Assembly: GCA_902595805.1 (NCBI GenBank)
Contig: CACJRM010000005.1
Location: 1-64,000, forward strand
Source: an uncultured Alphaproteobacteria bacterium
GTDB taxonomy: Bacteria > Pseudomonadota > Alphaproteobacteria > HIMB59 > GCA-002718135
Length of the DNA stretch: 64,000 nucleotides
Reading direction: 5' to 3'
The translations under genes and the position numbers were made by a program. The notes beneath the pieces were generated by a model. That model had not been told where the DNA came from. It saw only the letters and a program-made list of their open reading frames with translations, and searched no databases. How positions within the stretch are numbered: position 1 is the first letter of the stretch; each line of letters starts with the position of its first letter. Positions 26,931 to 35,312 of the stretch are shown here, one piece after another.

Positions 26931-26952
26931 AGTAAAACGTTTTACTTGTCAA
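26931..26952. promoter_or_regulatory. LacI-family operator abutting a TTGACA -35 box
   Basis: AGTAAAACGTTTTACT (26931-26946) is a perfect 16-base palindrome with the central CG and AAACG/CGTTT half-sites typical of LacI/GalR-family operators. On the minus strand TTGACA (26947-26952) directly precedes it, so the operator fills the spacer of the operon 1 promoter; the -10 is less clear. The divergent gene at 26996 encodes a LacI-family regulator. Binding is inferred. Confidence 0.85.
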
Positions 26953-26995
26953 GCCAAATAGTATTATTTAATTTAATTAATAGATTTTAAGTATT

Positions 26996-28030
26996 ATGAA
27001 GAAAAACAAGAAAATAAATATTGTTGGTTTATCTCAAAAATTAGGTTTATCAGTAAGTTCAGTATCAAGAGCGCTTAATGGCTATGACAATATATCACAG
27101 AAAACAAAAGATAAAATTTTTAAAACTGCAAAAAAATATAACTACTTTCCAGACTTAAATGCAAAAAGACTCGCTTCTAAAAAGATAGATACAATTGCTT
27201 TTATTTCTGCAATTCATCCAGATGCACCAGATCATGTTGTTTTGCAGTTTCTTGCCGGCATTACTTTGGGAATAAAAAATACCAATACTGAATTAATTAC
27301 AAAGTTTTGTTTAAATGAAGAAGAAGAAATGAATTATTTTAAAAAACTTATCTCTACAGGACAGGCAGACAAATTTATTTTTTATAGAATAAAAAAAAAT
27401 GATGAAAGAGTTAATTTTTTAAATGAAAAAGGGATAAAATTTGTAACATGGGGCAGGACAAATAAACAAAAAGAACATGCATGGATTGATTTAGATAATC
27501 GTAAAAGTATTGAGATTTTAATCAATAAACTTTCAAATAATGGTCATGAAAGAATTGCTTTTATAAATGTTCATCGCAGTTTTAATTATGGGGCACAAAG
27601 AAAAAGAGCATATGAAAATTTAATAAATAAATTAAAACTTAAATTCTCAAAAGAATATTATCAAGATAGTTTAATTGAAACTGTTGAATCTGGATCAGCA
27701 ATGGCTAATTATTTATTAAGTTTAAAAAAACCCCCAACAGCTATAATTTGTTCACATCTTCGTTTTTTTACTGGGTGCTTATTAAAATGTCAGGATTTGA
27801 AGTTAGAAATTGGTAAAGATATATCAGTAGTGGGATTTAATGATCAAGATAGTTTTTTAAGCTCACAAAATCTTACATTTATTTCTCATCCTTTAATGGA
27901 AATGGGTAAACATTCTGTTAAAATGTTACAAGATCTTGATAAAGGTGTTCCTATAAATAAAGTATCTACTCTTATCGAACCTATTTTAAATGAAGGTACA
28001 AGCGATAATATAAAAAAACCTAAACTATAA
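26996..28030 (+). CDS. LacI/GalR-family transcriptional regulator
   Basis: A 344-residue repressor-type regulator. The N-terminal helix-turn-helix has VGLSQKLGLSVSSVSRALNG (about 10-29), followed by a hinge helix with NAKRLASKK (about 54-62). The Leu in this hinge is the residue that wedges into a central CpG in LacI-type operators, matching the nearby palindrome. A periplasmic-binding-like effector domain covers 63-335. It is divergent from the operon 1 binding protein, so it probably controls operon 1 and itself in response to a sugar. Its 3' end overlaps the convergent aldo-keto reductase by 6 bases. Confidence 0.92.
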   Translation: MKKNKKINIVGLSQKLGLSVSSVSRALNGYDNISQKTKDKIFKTAKKYNYFPDLNAKRLASKKIDTIAFISAIHPDAPDHVVLQFLAGITLGIKNTNTELITKFCLNEEEEMNYFKKLISTGQADKFIFYRIKKNDERVNFLNEKGIKFVTWGRTNKQKEHAWIDLDNRKSIEILINKLSNNGHERIAFINVHRSFNYGAQRKRAYENLINKLKLKFSKEYYQDSLIETVESGSAMANYLLSLKKPPTAIICSHLRFFTGCLLKCQDLKLEIGKDISVVGFNDQDSFLSSQNLTFISHPLMEMGKHSVKMLQDLDKGVPINKVSTLIEPILNEGTSDNIKKPKL

Positions 28031-28984
28031 TAAATTTAACCAGTTAATTTCCTCTTTTGTTAACTCTATATCTAAACAAGGTAATGTTGTATCAAGCTCA
28101 TCAATTGTTCTTGGTCCAATTAATGCAAATGATGGAAATGATTGATTAATGGTCCAACTTGCTGCAATATTATGAGCAGAACATCCTTTTTTTTCAGCCA
28201 GTTCCATAGCTCTTTTTTTTCTCTCTCTATTATCTTCGCTATCATAACAACTTATAGGTCCACTAGAATTTTCTCCAGGCTTTCTCCAAGATGACTCAGC
28301 TTCAGTAATTTTTTTCTCTATTTCATTTGTAATTTTATCATCTAAAAAATAACCTCTTGCTTGACTTGACCATGACATATGAGATTTTTGAGTAGAATTA
28401 AGATACTCTAATGTTTCATTTACATTAGATGATAAACAACCATTCCAAAGTGGATTAATCATTTTAGCAAGAGCTAAATTATTATTAAGAATGGACATTT
28501 CTTGTTTATTATTTTTTTGTGCCCATTCATTTCCTTTTTTAAATCTTTCAATAGTCCAGTTAGAGCCACCAAATATTTTAATTCTACCCTTTTCTTTCTC
28601 TTGATTTAAAACATCTATAAATTCTTCAACAGGATACTCTGTATTATCGCGGTGCATAATATAAATATCAACATAATCAGTATTCATTCTTTCAAGAGAG
28701 ATTGTTAATTGTTTAGAAATAGCATCAGGATTACAATCAGGAGTATGTGCTCCCTTGCCGAGTATTAAAATATCCTGTCTATTTTTATTATTTTTTAACC
28801 ATTGTCCTAAAACTTTTTCGTGATTACCTCCGCCATAAATAAATGCCGTATCAAACATATTGCCACCGACTTCAATCCAATGATCCCATAACTTTGAAGC
28901 TTCGTTAATATCATCTTGGTTATCACAACCCATAACAAGCTTGGATATGTTTTTATCTATTCCTTCTATTCTATCATATTTCAT
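28025..28984 (-). CDS. Aldo/keto reductase
   Basis: A 319-residue NADPH-dependent TIM-barrel oxidoreductase. The catalytic tetrad is visible as FDTAFIYGGG (Asp45 and Tyr50 region), ILGKGAH (Lys) and IYIMHRDN (His). The C-terminal IGPRTIDELDT block is the cofactor phosphate-binding segment. It probably reduces or oxidises a sugar carbonyl made by its operon partners. Its start overlaps the Gfo/Idh/MocA gene upstream by 4 bases. It is the last gene of operon 2. Confidence 0.9.
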   Translation of the reverse strand: MKYDRIEGIDKNISKLVMGCDNQDDINEASKLWDHWIEVGGNMFDTAFIYGGGNHEKVLGQWLKNNKNRQDILILGKGAHTPDCNPDAISKQLTISLERMNTDYVDIYIMHRDNTEYPVEEFIDVLNQEKEKGRIKIFGGSNWTIERFKKGNEWAQKNNKQEMSILNNNLALAKMINPLWNGCLSSNVNETLEYLNSTQKSHMSWSSQARGYFLDDKITNEIEKKITEAESSWRKPGENSSGPISCYDSEDNRERKKRAMELAEKKGCSAHNIAASWTINQSFPSFALIGPRTIDELDTTLPCLDIELTKEEINWLNLL

Positions 28985-30024
28985 ATTTCATCCTGTGGTA
29001 GTTTATAATTTACTTTTTCTCTCCATGTATCAAGAGCTTGAAGATTACCTAATGTATCTTCCCAAGTCATTGCTGGATGAGGTGGTTGTGTTTTTTCTTT
29101 TGCAATACACTGACTTGCAAGTTCTGCTTCAAAGAAAAATAAATGCTCTGGTCCTTTTACATCTATAATTTCTTCATTAGCATTTTTTGTAATGATAATT
29201 TTAGCATAGTAAGGTCCGCCTTCTCTACCAGGCATCCATGGATCTGGTAGCTCAATTGTACCTTCCGATCCAGAAATAACTGCATTATTTTTCATACTTT
29301 CCATAACTGCTGTTGAGACTTTTGCTTTTATACCATTTTTAAATTCTAAATTTGCGTGAGCAACTTCATCAACGCCTGTTTCTCCTATTCTAGCTTCAGC
29401 ATCTATAAATTTAGGTTCCAAAAATTTTTCACCAGTTGCTACTCCTGCAATAAGTCTAGAAAAAGAAATAGGATATAGTCCAACATCAAGTATTCCCCCA
29501 CCTGCCAAATTTTTATTAAATAGCCTATGATCAGGTATAGTCTTACCCATATCAAAACCAAAAGAGGTTTCAATAGATATTACATCTCCTATTATTTTGT
29601 TTTTAATTATCTCAACTAGTTTTGGGATTTGTGGATGGCAACGATACATAAAGCCCTCCATATAAAAAACACCAGCTTCTCTTACCGCATCAATAATTTT
29701 CTTTCCTTCATTAAAATTTATAGCTCCAGGTTTCTCACAAAGAATGTGTTTGCCTTTACCGGCAGCTTTTATCGTCCATTCAGCATGTAAGGTATGGGGT
29801 GTAGAAATATAAATTGCATCTATGTGCTCTGAATTTATTATATCTTCATAAGAATCAAATCTAAAATCAGGATGAATATCATATTTGTCCCCAAAATTTT
29901 TCCTGCGATCTTCACTTTTACTCGCTATGCTAACTAATTGTCCAGAATAGGAACCTTTTAATCCATCAGCAAAATTATTTGCAATATTTCCAGGACCAAT
30001 GATACCCCATTTAATTTTTTCCAT
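28981..30024 (-). CDS. Gfo/Idh/MocA-family oxidoreductase (operon 2)
   Basis: A 347-residue NAD(P)-dependent sugar dehydrogenase. The Rossmann start is KWGIIGPGNIANNFADGL, the cofactor motif CEKPGAIN lies near residues 94-101, and the substrate domain contains GGGILDVGLYPISFSR (about 170-185). It resembles the glucose-fructose oxidoreductase/1,5-anhydro-D-fructose reductase-like branch more than the operon 1 paralogue does, but the substrate is open. It begins 1 base after the PhyH-family stop and overlaps the aldo-keto reductase by 4 bases. Confidence 0.88.
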   Translation of the reverse strand: MEKIKWGIIGPGNIANNFADGLKGSYSGQLVSIASKSEDRRKNFGDKYDIHPDFRFDSYEDIINSEHIDAIYISTPHTLHAEWTIKAAGKGKHILCEKPGAINFNEGKKIIDAVREAGVFYMEGFMYRCHPQIPKLVEIIKNKIIGDVISIETSFGFDMGKTIPDHRLFNKNLAGGGILDVGLYPISFSRLIAGVATGEKFLEPKFIDAEARIGETGVDEVAHANLEFKNGIKAKVSTAVMESMKNNAVISGSEGTIELPDPWMPGREGGPYYAKIIITKNANEEIIDVKGPEHLFFFEAELASQCIAKEKTQPPHPAMTWEDTLGNLQALDTWREKVNYKLPQDEI

Positions 30025-30025
30025 T

Positions 30026-30877
30026 TTATTTATTATTAGGTGTTAACACATTTTGATGAGGCATAACTATTTTTTTTTGAAATTTTGATAGTCTTGATAA
30101 AAGGTCTTTAGATGGTCTGTATGGATGCCTAAAGAAACCCCAAGAAGGTCCATATCTATAAACAACTATTCTTCTTTCACCTTTATTTATTCTTTTTGCT
30201 GATCCATGACAGAGTGAGTCAACAAATAAAAGAGCATCTCCAGCTTTCATATAAACTTCTTTAGCTCCTGTCATTCCTTCTGCTGAAGATACTTTGCCTC
30301 CTTTTAACATTTTATTATCTTTAAATTCAGGATGTACAATATTTGATTTATGTGAAGATGGAATTATAACAGTTCCACCATCACCTGGACCAATATTTGT
30401 TAGTGCAAGAAGAATATTGACTTGTGAACAATGAAATTTTCCATTTTGATATCTAAAATGATTTCTTTGCAAACCCTCAGGATTGCCGGAATGAATACCA
30501 ATAGCTTCACCAGGTCCACGAATATTGGCAAAGTTTTCATCAATAAAAAGAGGTCCATGAAGATGATCAAAGGTACCCTTTCCTCCAACAAAATGTAACA
30601 TATGATTTATCCATGATGGATGATCAATTAATTTTTCAAATGGTTTTCCAGCTTCATAAATTTGCTGAAGATTTAAACCCTCTTTTCCACCATAATTATG
30701 ACCATGAACATAGCCTGCCCATTCATCGTTTTTAATATTTTTTAACTTATCAAGAATATTATTAAGATCTTTTAGTTCTTTTTTATTTAATGCATTATTT
30801 ATAATAAGGTATCCATTTAAATCAAAAAGATATTCATCAAGTTTTGAAATTTTTTTCACTAAAGTATTGTGAAACAA
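30026..30877 (-). CDS. PhyH-superfamily (phytanoyl-CoA dioxygenase-like) protein with an HxG motif
   Basis: A 283-residue double-stranded beta-helix protein. The core runs from DHLHGPLF (104-111) through IHSGNPEG (128-135), LALTNIGPGDGGTVIIPSSHKSN (157-179), DALLFVDSLCHGS (214-226) and ERRIVVYRYGP (234-244). His129 and His224 fit the two iron-ligand histidines and Arg236 could bind 2-oxoglutarate. The usual Asp/Glu of the HxD/E triad is Gly131, as in Fe(II)/2OG halogenases, though related PhyH subfamilies may place a ligand elsewhere. It lies between an aldolase and a sugar dehydrogenase in operon 2. Its substrate is unknown. Confidence 0.8.
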   Translation of the reverse strand: MFHNTLVKKISKLDEYLFDLNGYLIINNALNKKELKDLNNILDKLKNIKNDEWAGYVHGHNYGGKEGLNLQQIYEAGKPFEKLIDHPSWINHMLHFVGGKGTFDHLHGPLFIDENFANIRGPGEAIGIHSGNPEGLQRNHFRYQNGKFHCSQVNILLALTNIGPGDGGTVIIPSSHKSNIVHPEFKDNKMLKGGKVSSAEGMTGAKEVYMKAGDALLFVDSLCHGSAKRINKGERRIVVYRYGPSWGFFRHPYRPSKDLLSRLSKFQKKIVMPHQNVLTPNNK

Positions 30878-30904
30878 AAAATTTATTTTTTCAATAAAAA
30901 AATT

Positions 30905-31969
30905 TTAATTTATGACTGCTGTAAATTCTCCAGATTTATATTTTGTAGCCATTGCTCCAAGAGAAATTGAATTAATAGAAGAAGCATTTCCTGCAGTTCC
31001 AAATTCTTGCAATCTACTTTTAACAACTTCTTTCATAGCATCCTTAGAGAGTAATAAATATTTACGAGGATCGAATTGTGAAGGATTCTCATAAAAGTAT
31101 TTTCTTACTGCAGCAGTAGCAGCTAATCTTAAATCAGTATCAACGTTAACTTTTCTTACGCCATGTTTTATGCCTTCTTGAATTTCAGAAACTGGTACAC
31201 CGTATGTCTCTTTAATTTTTCCACCATATTCATTAATAGTTTTTATTAAATCTTGTGGAACCGAAGATGAGCCATGCATAACTAGATGTGTGTTTGGAAG
31301 TCTTGAATGTATTTCTTTTATTCTATCTATTGCTAAAATATCTCCAGTTGGTGGTCTAGAAAATTTATAAGCACCATGGCTTGTACCAATAGCAATAGCT
31401 AATGCATCAACATTTGTAGCTTTAACGAAATCTGAAGCTTCATCAGGATCAGTTAATAGTTGATCATGATCAAGTTTACCTTCAGCACCAACTCCATCTT
31501 CTTTTTCACCTGTTCCAGTCTCTAAAGAGCCTAAACAGCCTATCTCCCCTTCGACTGATACTCCTAATGCATGAGCCATATCAGTTGTTTCTTTTGTAAC
31601 TCTTACATTATATTCAAAATCTGAAGGAGTTTTTTGGTCATCTAATAACGAACCATCCATCATCACAGATGTAAAACCAAGTTCTATGCAGTTTTTACAA
31701 TCTTTTGGAGAACCACCATGGTCTTGGTGCAAAACTGTTGGAATTTCTGAAAATTCATCCATTGCTGCTTCAACTAGTTTTTTCACAAAAATTGGTCCGG
31801 CATATTTACGTGCAGCACCTGAAGCTTGAAGTATTACGGGACTATTTAATTCTTTAGCCCCTTCCATTATTGCTCTAATTGCTTCTAAATTATTTACATT
31901 GAATGCAGGTACACCATAATTATTTTCAGCTGCGTGATCTAAAAGTTGTCTAAGAGAAATTAAAGACAT
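30905..31969 (-). CDS. fba: Class II fructose-bisphosphate aldolase
   Basis: A 354-residue zinc aldolase of the long (CbbA-like) class II type that splits fructose 1,6-bisphosphate or a related ketose bisphosphate. [10 protein letters not shown] (18-27) is the N-terminal signature, LHQDHGGS (80-87) carries the catalytic Asp83 and zinc ligand His84, and GEIG, GTSHG and MHGSSS supply the other zinc and phosphate residues. An insertion with [11 protein letters not shown] is typical of this subtype. It lies inside operon 2, 38 bases after the permeases, so it may serve local sugar catabolism as well as glycolysis and gluconeogenesis. Confidence 0.92.
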   Translation of the reverse strand: MSLISLRQLLDHAAENNYGVPAFNVNNLEAIRAIMEGAKELNSPVILQASGAARKYAGPIFVKKLVEAAMDEFSEIPTVLHQDHGGSPKDCKNCIELGFTSVMMDGSLLDDQKTPSDFEYNVRVTKETTDMAHALGVSVEGEIGCLGSLETGTGEKEDGVGAEGKLDHDQLLTDPDEASDFVKATNVDALAIAIGTSHGAYKFSRPPTGDILAIDRIKEIHSRLPNTHLVMHGSSSVPQDLIKTINEYGGKIKETYGVPVSEIQEGIKHGVRKVNVDTDLRLAATAAVRKYFYENPSQFDPRKYLLLSKDAMKEVVKSRLQEFGTAGNASSINSISLGAMATKYKSGEFTAVIN

Positions 31970-32007
31970 TGAGTTCTTTTATATTTTAAGAATTTAATTG
32001 CAACTAA

Positions 32008-32859
32008 TTATCCTTTAACTGCTCCAAATGTTAGTCCTTGGATAAATTGTCTTTGTAAAATAAAGAACATGATTACGGGAGGTAATGCTGCAACAACGGA
32101 TCCTGCTGAAACTAAATTCCAAGCAGTTGTCCACTGACCTCTTAATACATCTAAGCCAACAGTTATAGGTTTAACTGTATCACCCTGTGTTAAAATTAAA
32201 GCCCAAAAATAATCATTCCAAATAAAAGTAAATTCTAATACACCCAATGCTGCAAGAGCAGGTATTGTTAAAGGAATAATTATTTTTCTATAAATTGTCC
32301 ACTCTGTAGCTCCATCAGCTCTAGCAGCTTCAATAAGTTCAAACGGTAGTTCTTTAATAAAATTTCTTAAAAAGAAAGTACAAAAACCTGTTTGAAAAGC
32401 AATATGGAAAATAATTAGACCCATATGACTATTATACATACCTAATTCTATAGATATATTTCTAACGGGTATCATGAGTATTTGATATGGAACAAAATTT
32501 CCTGCAATAAACATTGCAAATACTAATAAGTTTAATTTGAACCGATGCATAGCGAGCGAATAACCTGCAAGAGAACTCAAGAATAATGTTCCTATTACAG
32601 TTGGGATTGTAATAATAAGACTATTAAGGAAAAAACCTGCCATTTTTCCATCTGCAAATACTTCAGCGTAATTAGAAAGAAATGCTGTTTCTTTTGGAAA
32701 AGTCCAGTAATTACCTGCAAGAACATCTTCAAAAGTTCTAATCGAAGTAAGCATAACAGCGATTAGTGGCAATAACCAAATTAAAAGAGTGATTACAAGT
32801 ATAACTCTGTATCCAATATTAATTTTTAAAGAATAATTTTGAATTGGTGTTGGAAACAT
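32008..32859 (-). CDS. Sugar ABC transporter permease, MalG type (operon 2)
   Basis: A 283-residue inner-membrane permease with six helices. The EAA coupling loop ELPFELIEAARADGATEWTIYRKIIIP lies at about 169-195, and the C-terminus FIQGLTFGAVKG is the CUT1 form. It pairs with the MalF-type gene upstream (one-base overlap). No ATPase gene accompanies this system; the UgpC-type ATPase of operon 1 is the likely partner. Confidence 0.92.
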   Translation of the reverse strand: MFPTPIQNYSLKINIGYRVILVITLLIWLLPLIAVMLTSIRTFEDVLAGNYWTFPKETAFLSNYAEVFADGKMAGFFLNSLIITIPTVIGTLFLSSLAGYSLAMHRFKLNLLVFAMFIAGNFVPYQILMIPVRNISIELGMYNSHMGLIIFHIAFQTGFCTFFLRNFIKELPFELIEAARADGATEWTIYRKIIIPLTIPALAALGVLEFTFIWNDYFWALILTQGDTVKPITVGLDVLRGQWTTAWNLVSAGSVVAALPPVIMFFILQRQFIQGLTFGAVKG

Positions 32860-33773
32860 TATTTTTCTGAACTTTCATTTTTAAATAAACGATACAAGAA
32901 CCAAGCAATATAAATATCCATTATTAAAAAAAGGATAGTTGCTATAGCTGCACCATATCCCATTCTGTAATTAAATAATGCCTCTTGATACATCTTATAT
33001 GCTAAAACTTCTGAACTACCCCAAGGACCTCCAGCTGTCATTACAGCTATTAAATCAAATGCTCTAAGTGCACCAACTAATGTTACAACGATAGCAATTA
33101 GAGTTGCTGCTCTTAATTGAGGTAGTACCACGTGCCATAACATTGTAAATCCAGACGCTCCATCTATTCTTCCAGCTTCAATCATTTCACGACTTACACC
33201 AGTCAAACCAGTAATATACAAAATCATTGTGTAAGCTATACCTGGAAAAAATGATGCTATAATTATTCCATAAGTTGCTAGATTTTCATCTGCTAAAAAA
33301 GGTATTGGGTCTAAACCAAAAAAACTTAAGACATATGCTAGAGCTCCATACTTAGGGTTATAAAACCAAGTAAATATAACTCCTATAACAACAGCATTTA
33401 TTACGAAGGGAAAATAAAATAATGACTTAATATATCTTATACCTAAAATTTTTTGATTAACAAATAGAGCTAATGCCAAACCAATTGGAATTGCTAGTAA
33501 ACTAAAGACTAACCATTTTATATTATTAAAAAGAGATACGTAAAATTCATCATCATCAGTGAATAAAGTTATATAATTTTTAAAACCAACAAACTCCCAG
33601 TTAGGTTTTCCCGTACCTCTTACTCCATCCTTATCCATTCCATTCCATTCATGAAAACTAACCCATATAGAATCAAAAATAGGATAAATTACGTAAACTA
33701 AAAAAATAAAGATTGCTGGTGCAAGAAAAAGAAAGGGGGCTAATTTTAACTGATTACGTTCCCAGAATGTCAT
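32859..33773 (-). CDS. Sugar ABC transporter permease, MalF/UgpA type (operon 2)
   Basis: A 304-residue inner-membrane permease with six hydrophobic segments. The coupling loop SREMIEAGRIDGASGFTMLWHVVLP (about 194-218) is followed by LRAFDLIAVMTAGGPWGSSE, the standard CUT1 block. A strong hairpin (33829-33858) separates it from the upstream binding-protein gene. Translationally coupled to the MalG-type gene. Confidence 0.92.
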   Translation of the reverse strand: MTFWERNQLKLAPFLFLAPAIFIFLVYVIYPIFDSIWVSFHEWNGMDKDGVRGTGKPNWEFVGFKNYITLFTDDDEFYVSLFNNIKWLVFSLLAIPIGLALALFVNQKILGIRYIKSLFYFPFVINAVVIGVIFTWFYNPKYGALAYVLSFFGLDPIPFLADENLATYGIIIASFFPGIAYTMILYITGLTGVSREMIEAGRIDGASGFTMLWHVVLPQLRAATLIAIVVTLVGALRAFDLIAVMTAGGPWGSSEVLAYKMYQEALFNYRMGYGAAIATILFLIMDIYIAWFLYRLFKNESSEK

Positions 33774-33828
33774 TTAATTGTAATATCTCTTTCTATTAAT
33801 TTTATAATATTTAATTTAAATAGTAGAA

Positions 33829-33858
33829 AAATAGAGGTGTAAAGTTACACCTCTATTT
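33829..33858 (-). terminator. Intercistronic hairpin after the operon 2 binding-protein gene
   Basis: AAATAGAGGTGT (33829-33840) and ACACCTCTATTT (33847-33858) form a 12-bp perfect stem with a 6-base loop; inner bases could extend the stem to 14. On the minus strand a short T run follows (CTATTTTTCT). It lies between the binding-protein stop and the permease start, exactly as in operon 1, and probably allows partial read-through. Confidence 0.75.
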
Positions 33859-33868
33859 AATATTTATT

Positions 33869-35089
33869 TTATAATGCTCCGTGAATTCTAGCTCTTTCTT
33901 TTTCTAGTCGAGCTCTAATTTTATCTTCACGGTCAGGTTTAACCATAAACTCTTGGAAACCTTCCATTGCTGCACTTGCCATATCTGGATTTGAATCTCT
34001 ATCCCAGAATTGAGCAATATCATCAGCAGCTGCAAGCATTTTTGCACCCATTATTGAAAATCTATTTTCAGGTTTTGGAGCATTTTTGTTAGGACTTAAC
34101 ATACCTGCAATTTTTGCCCATTCACCAGCTGCACCTGCATTTGACATGAATGCTAAGAATTTTTTTGCATCCTCAACATTTTTTGCACCTGCAGGAATAT
34201 GCATAGTATCAGTTGGCGCATCTTCAGCTACTCCCACACCCTCGTAGATTGTAGGGAATTGGAAGAAGTCCATTTGATCACCTATACCGGCAGCTTCAAA
34301 TGTTGGTACATAAAAGTTACCAATTAAGTACATAGCAGCTTCACCATTGATTTGTGGTGCTTGTGCATCTTGCCATGAGAAAGAAGCATGATCTTCAAGG
34401 AAGTATCCCGGATCAATTAATTCTCTCCAATGATCAAATACTGCATCTAATCTTGGATCTTCATAACTTACTTTACCAGCAGTTAAATCCATATGGAACT
34501 GATAACCGTTAATTCTTAAATTTAGGTAATCAAACCAACCACCTGCAGTCCAAAGAAATTTTGTACCAATAGTAATTGGGGTAATGCCATTCTTTTTAAG
34601 CATTGCGCAAACCCATTTAAATTCATCCCAATCTCTAGGAACATTTAAACCAAGTTGGTCAAAAAGATCTTTTCTGTAGTAAACACCCCATTGGTAGTAA
34701 CCCCATGGAACACCATATTGTTTTCCGTCTACAGTTAAAGAACCTTTTGTTGATGCCATTAAATCATTTAATCCTGCATCATCCCAAACATCACTAACAT
34801 CCATGAATAAATTTTGATCAACAAAAAATTTCATTCTGTTTCCAGCAAACCAAATTGCAACGTCTGGAGACTCAGCAGTAAGAAAGTTTCTTATTGCTGT
34901 TTTATAAGCTTCGTGTTCAAATTCATTTACAACAACTGTTACTTCCGGATGAGCAGCTTTAAATGCTTCAACATATGAATTGAAACCTGCCATCGAGGAT
35001 TCACCTGACTGGTTAGAGTTAATTACTAATGTACCAGCAGATGCTATAGTTGAGGTAAATAAAATTACTAAAGTTAATAATTTTTTCAT
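33869..35089 (-). CDS. Carbohydrate ABC transporter substrate-binding protein (operon 2)
   Basis: A 406-residue periplasmic family 1 solute-binding protein. A signal peptide (1-18, cleavage after ASA) is followed by GTLVINSNQSGESS. Blocks FLTAESPDVAIWFAGNRMKFFV, YGVPWGYYQWGVYYRKDLFDQLGL and INGEAAMYLIGNF are typical of CUT1 sugar-binding proteins. Several aromatic residues (WGYYQWGVYY) may line an oligosaccharide site. A strong Shine-Dalgarno (AGGGAGG) precedes the ATG. It heads operon 2 and lies downstream of tRNA-CAU on the same strand. The GH4 gene nearby suggests an alpha-galactoside or alpha-glucoside ligand, which is inference. Confidence 0.91.
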   Translation of the reverse strand: MKKLLTLVILFTSTIASAGTLVINSNQSGESSMAGFNSYVEAFKAAHPEVTVVVNEFEHEAYKTAIRNFLTAESPDVAIWFAGNRMKFFVDQNLFMDVSDVWDDAGLNDLMASTKGSLTVDGKQYGVPWGYYQWGVYYRKDLFDQLGLNVPRDWDEFKWVCAMLKKNGITPITIGTKFLWTAGGWFDYLNLRINGYQFHMDLTAGKVSYEDPRLDAVFDHWRELIDPGYFLEDHASFSWQDAQAPQINGEAAMYLIGNFYVPTFEAAGIGDQMDFFQFPTIYEGVGVAEDAPTDTMHIPAGAKNVEDAKKFLAFMSNAGAAGEWAKIAGMLSPNKNAPKPENRFSIMGAKMLAAADDIAQFWDRDSNPDMASAAMEGFQEFMVKPDREDKIRARLEKERARIHGAL

Positions 35090-35170
35090 TTTTCCTCCCT
35101 AAAATTAATAAGTTTTAGTAACATATCAGGGTATTTTTAAAATACTTAATTTAAACTAAAAATTGAAATT

Positions 35171-35247
35171 TGGTGGGCCCTCAGGGACTTGAACCCCGGA
35201 CCACCCCGTTATGAGCGGGGCGCTCTAACCAACTGAGCTAAGAGCCC
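35171..35247 (-). tRNA. tRNA with CAU anticodon (Ile2 or elongator Met)
   Basis: A 77-base cloverleaf: acceptor GGGCTCT pairs with AGGGCCC (one G-U), D arm GCTC/GAGC, anticodon stem CCCCG/CGGGG with loop CTCATAA, T arm CGGGG/CCCTG with loop TTCAAGT, and an encoded CCA. The anticodon is CAU. The GGGC acceptor start fits lysidine-modified tRNA-Ile2 better than elongator Met in my judgement, but this is unresolved; it is not an initiator because the first acceptor pair is G-C. It lies between operon 2 and the divergent GH4 gene. Confidence 0.93.
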
Positions 35248-35312
35248 TAAAAAAGCCTTATATACAAAAAAAAAATTTAGTAATAAGGTTTTTTTAATTA
35301 TACATAAATTTA

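Noticed and set aside
35256-35295. CCTTAT...ATAAGG inverted repeat followed by seven T, as a terminator
   Set aside because: The stem is only 6 bp with a 21-base AT loop, and it lies between divergent genes with no transcript to end on that strand.
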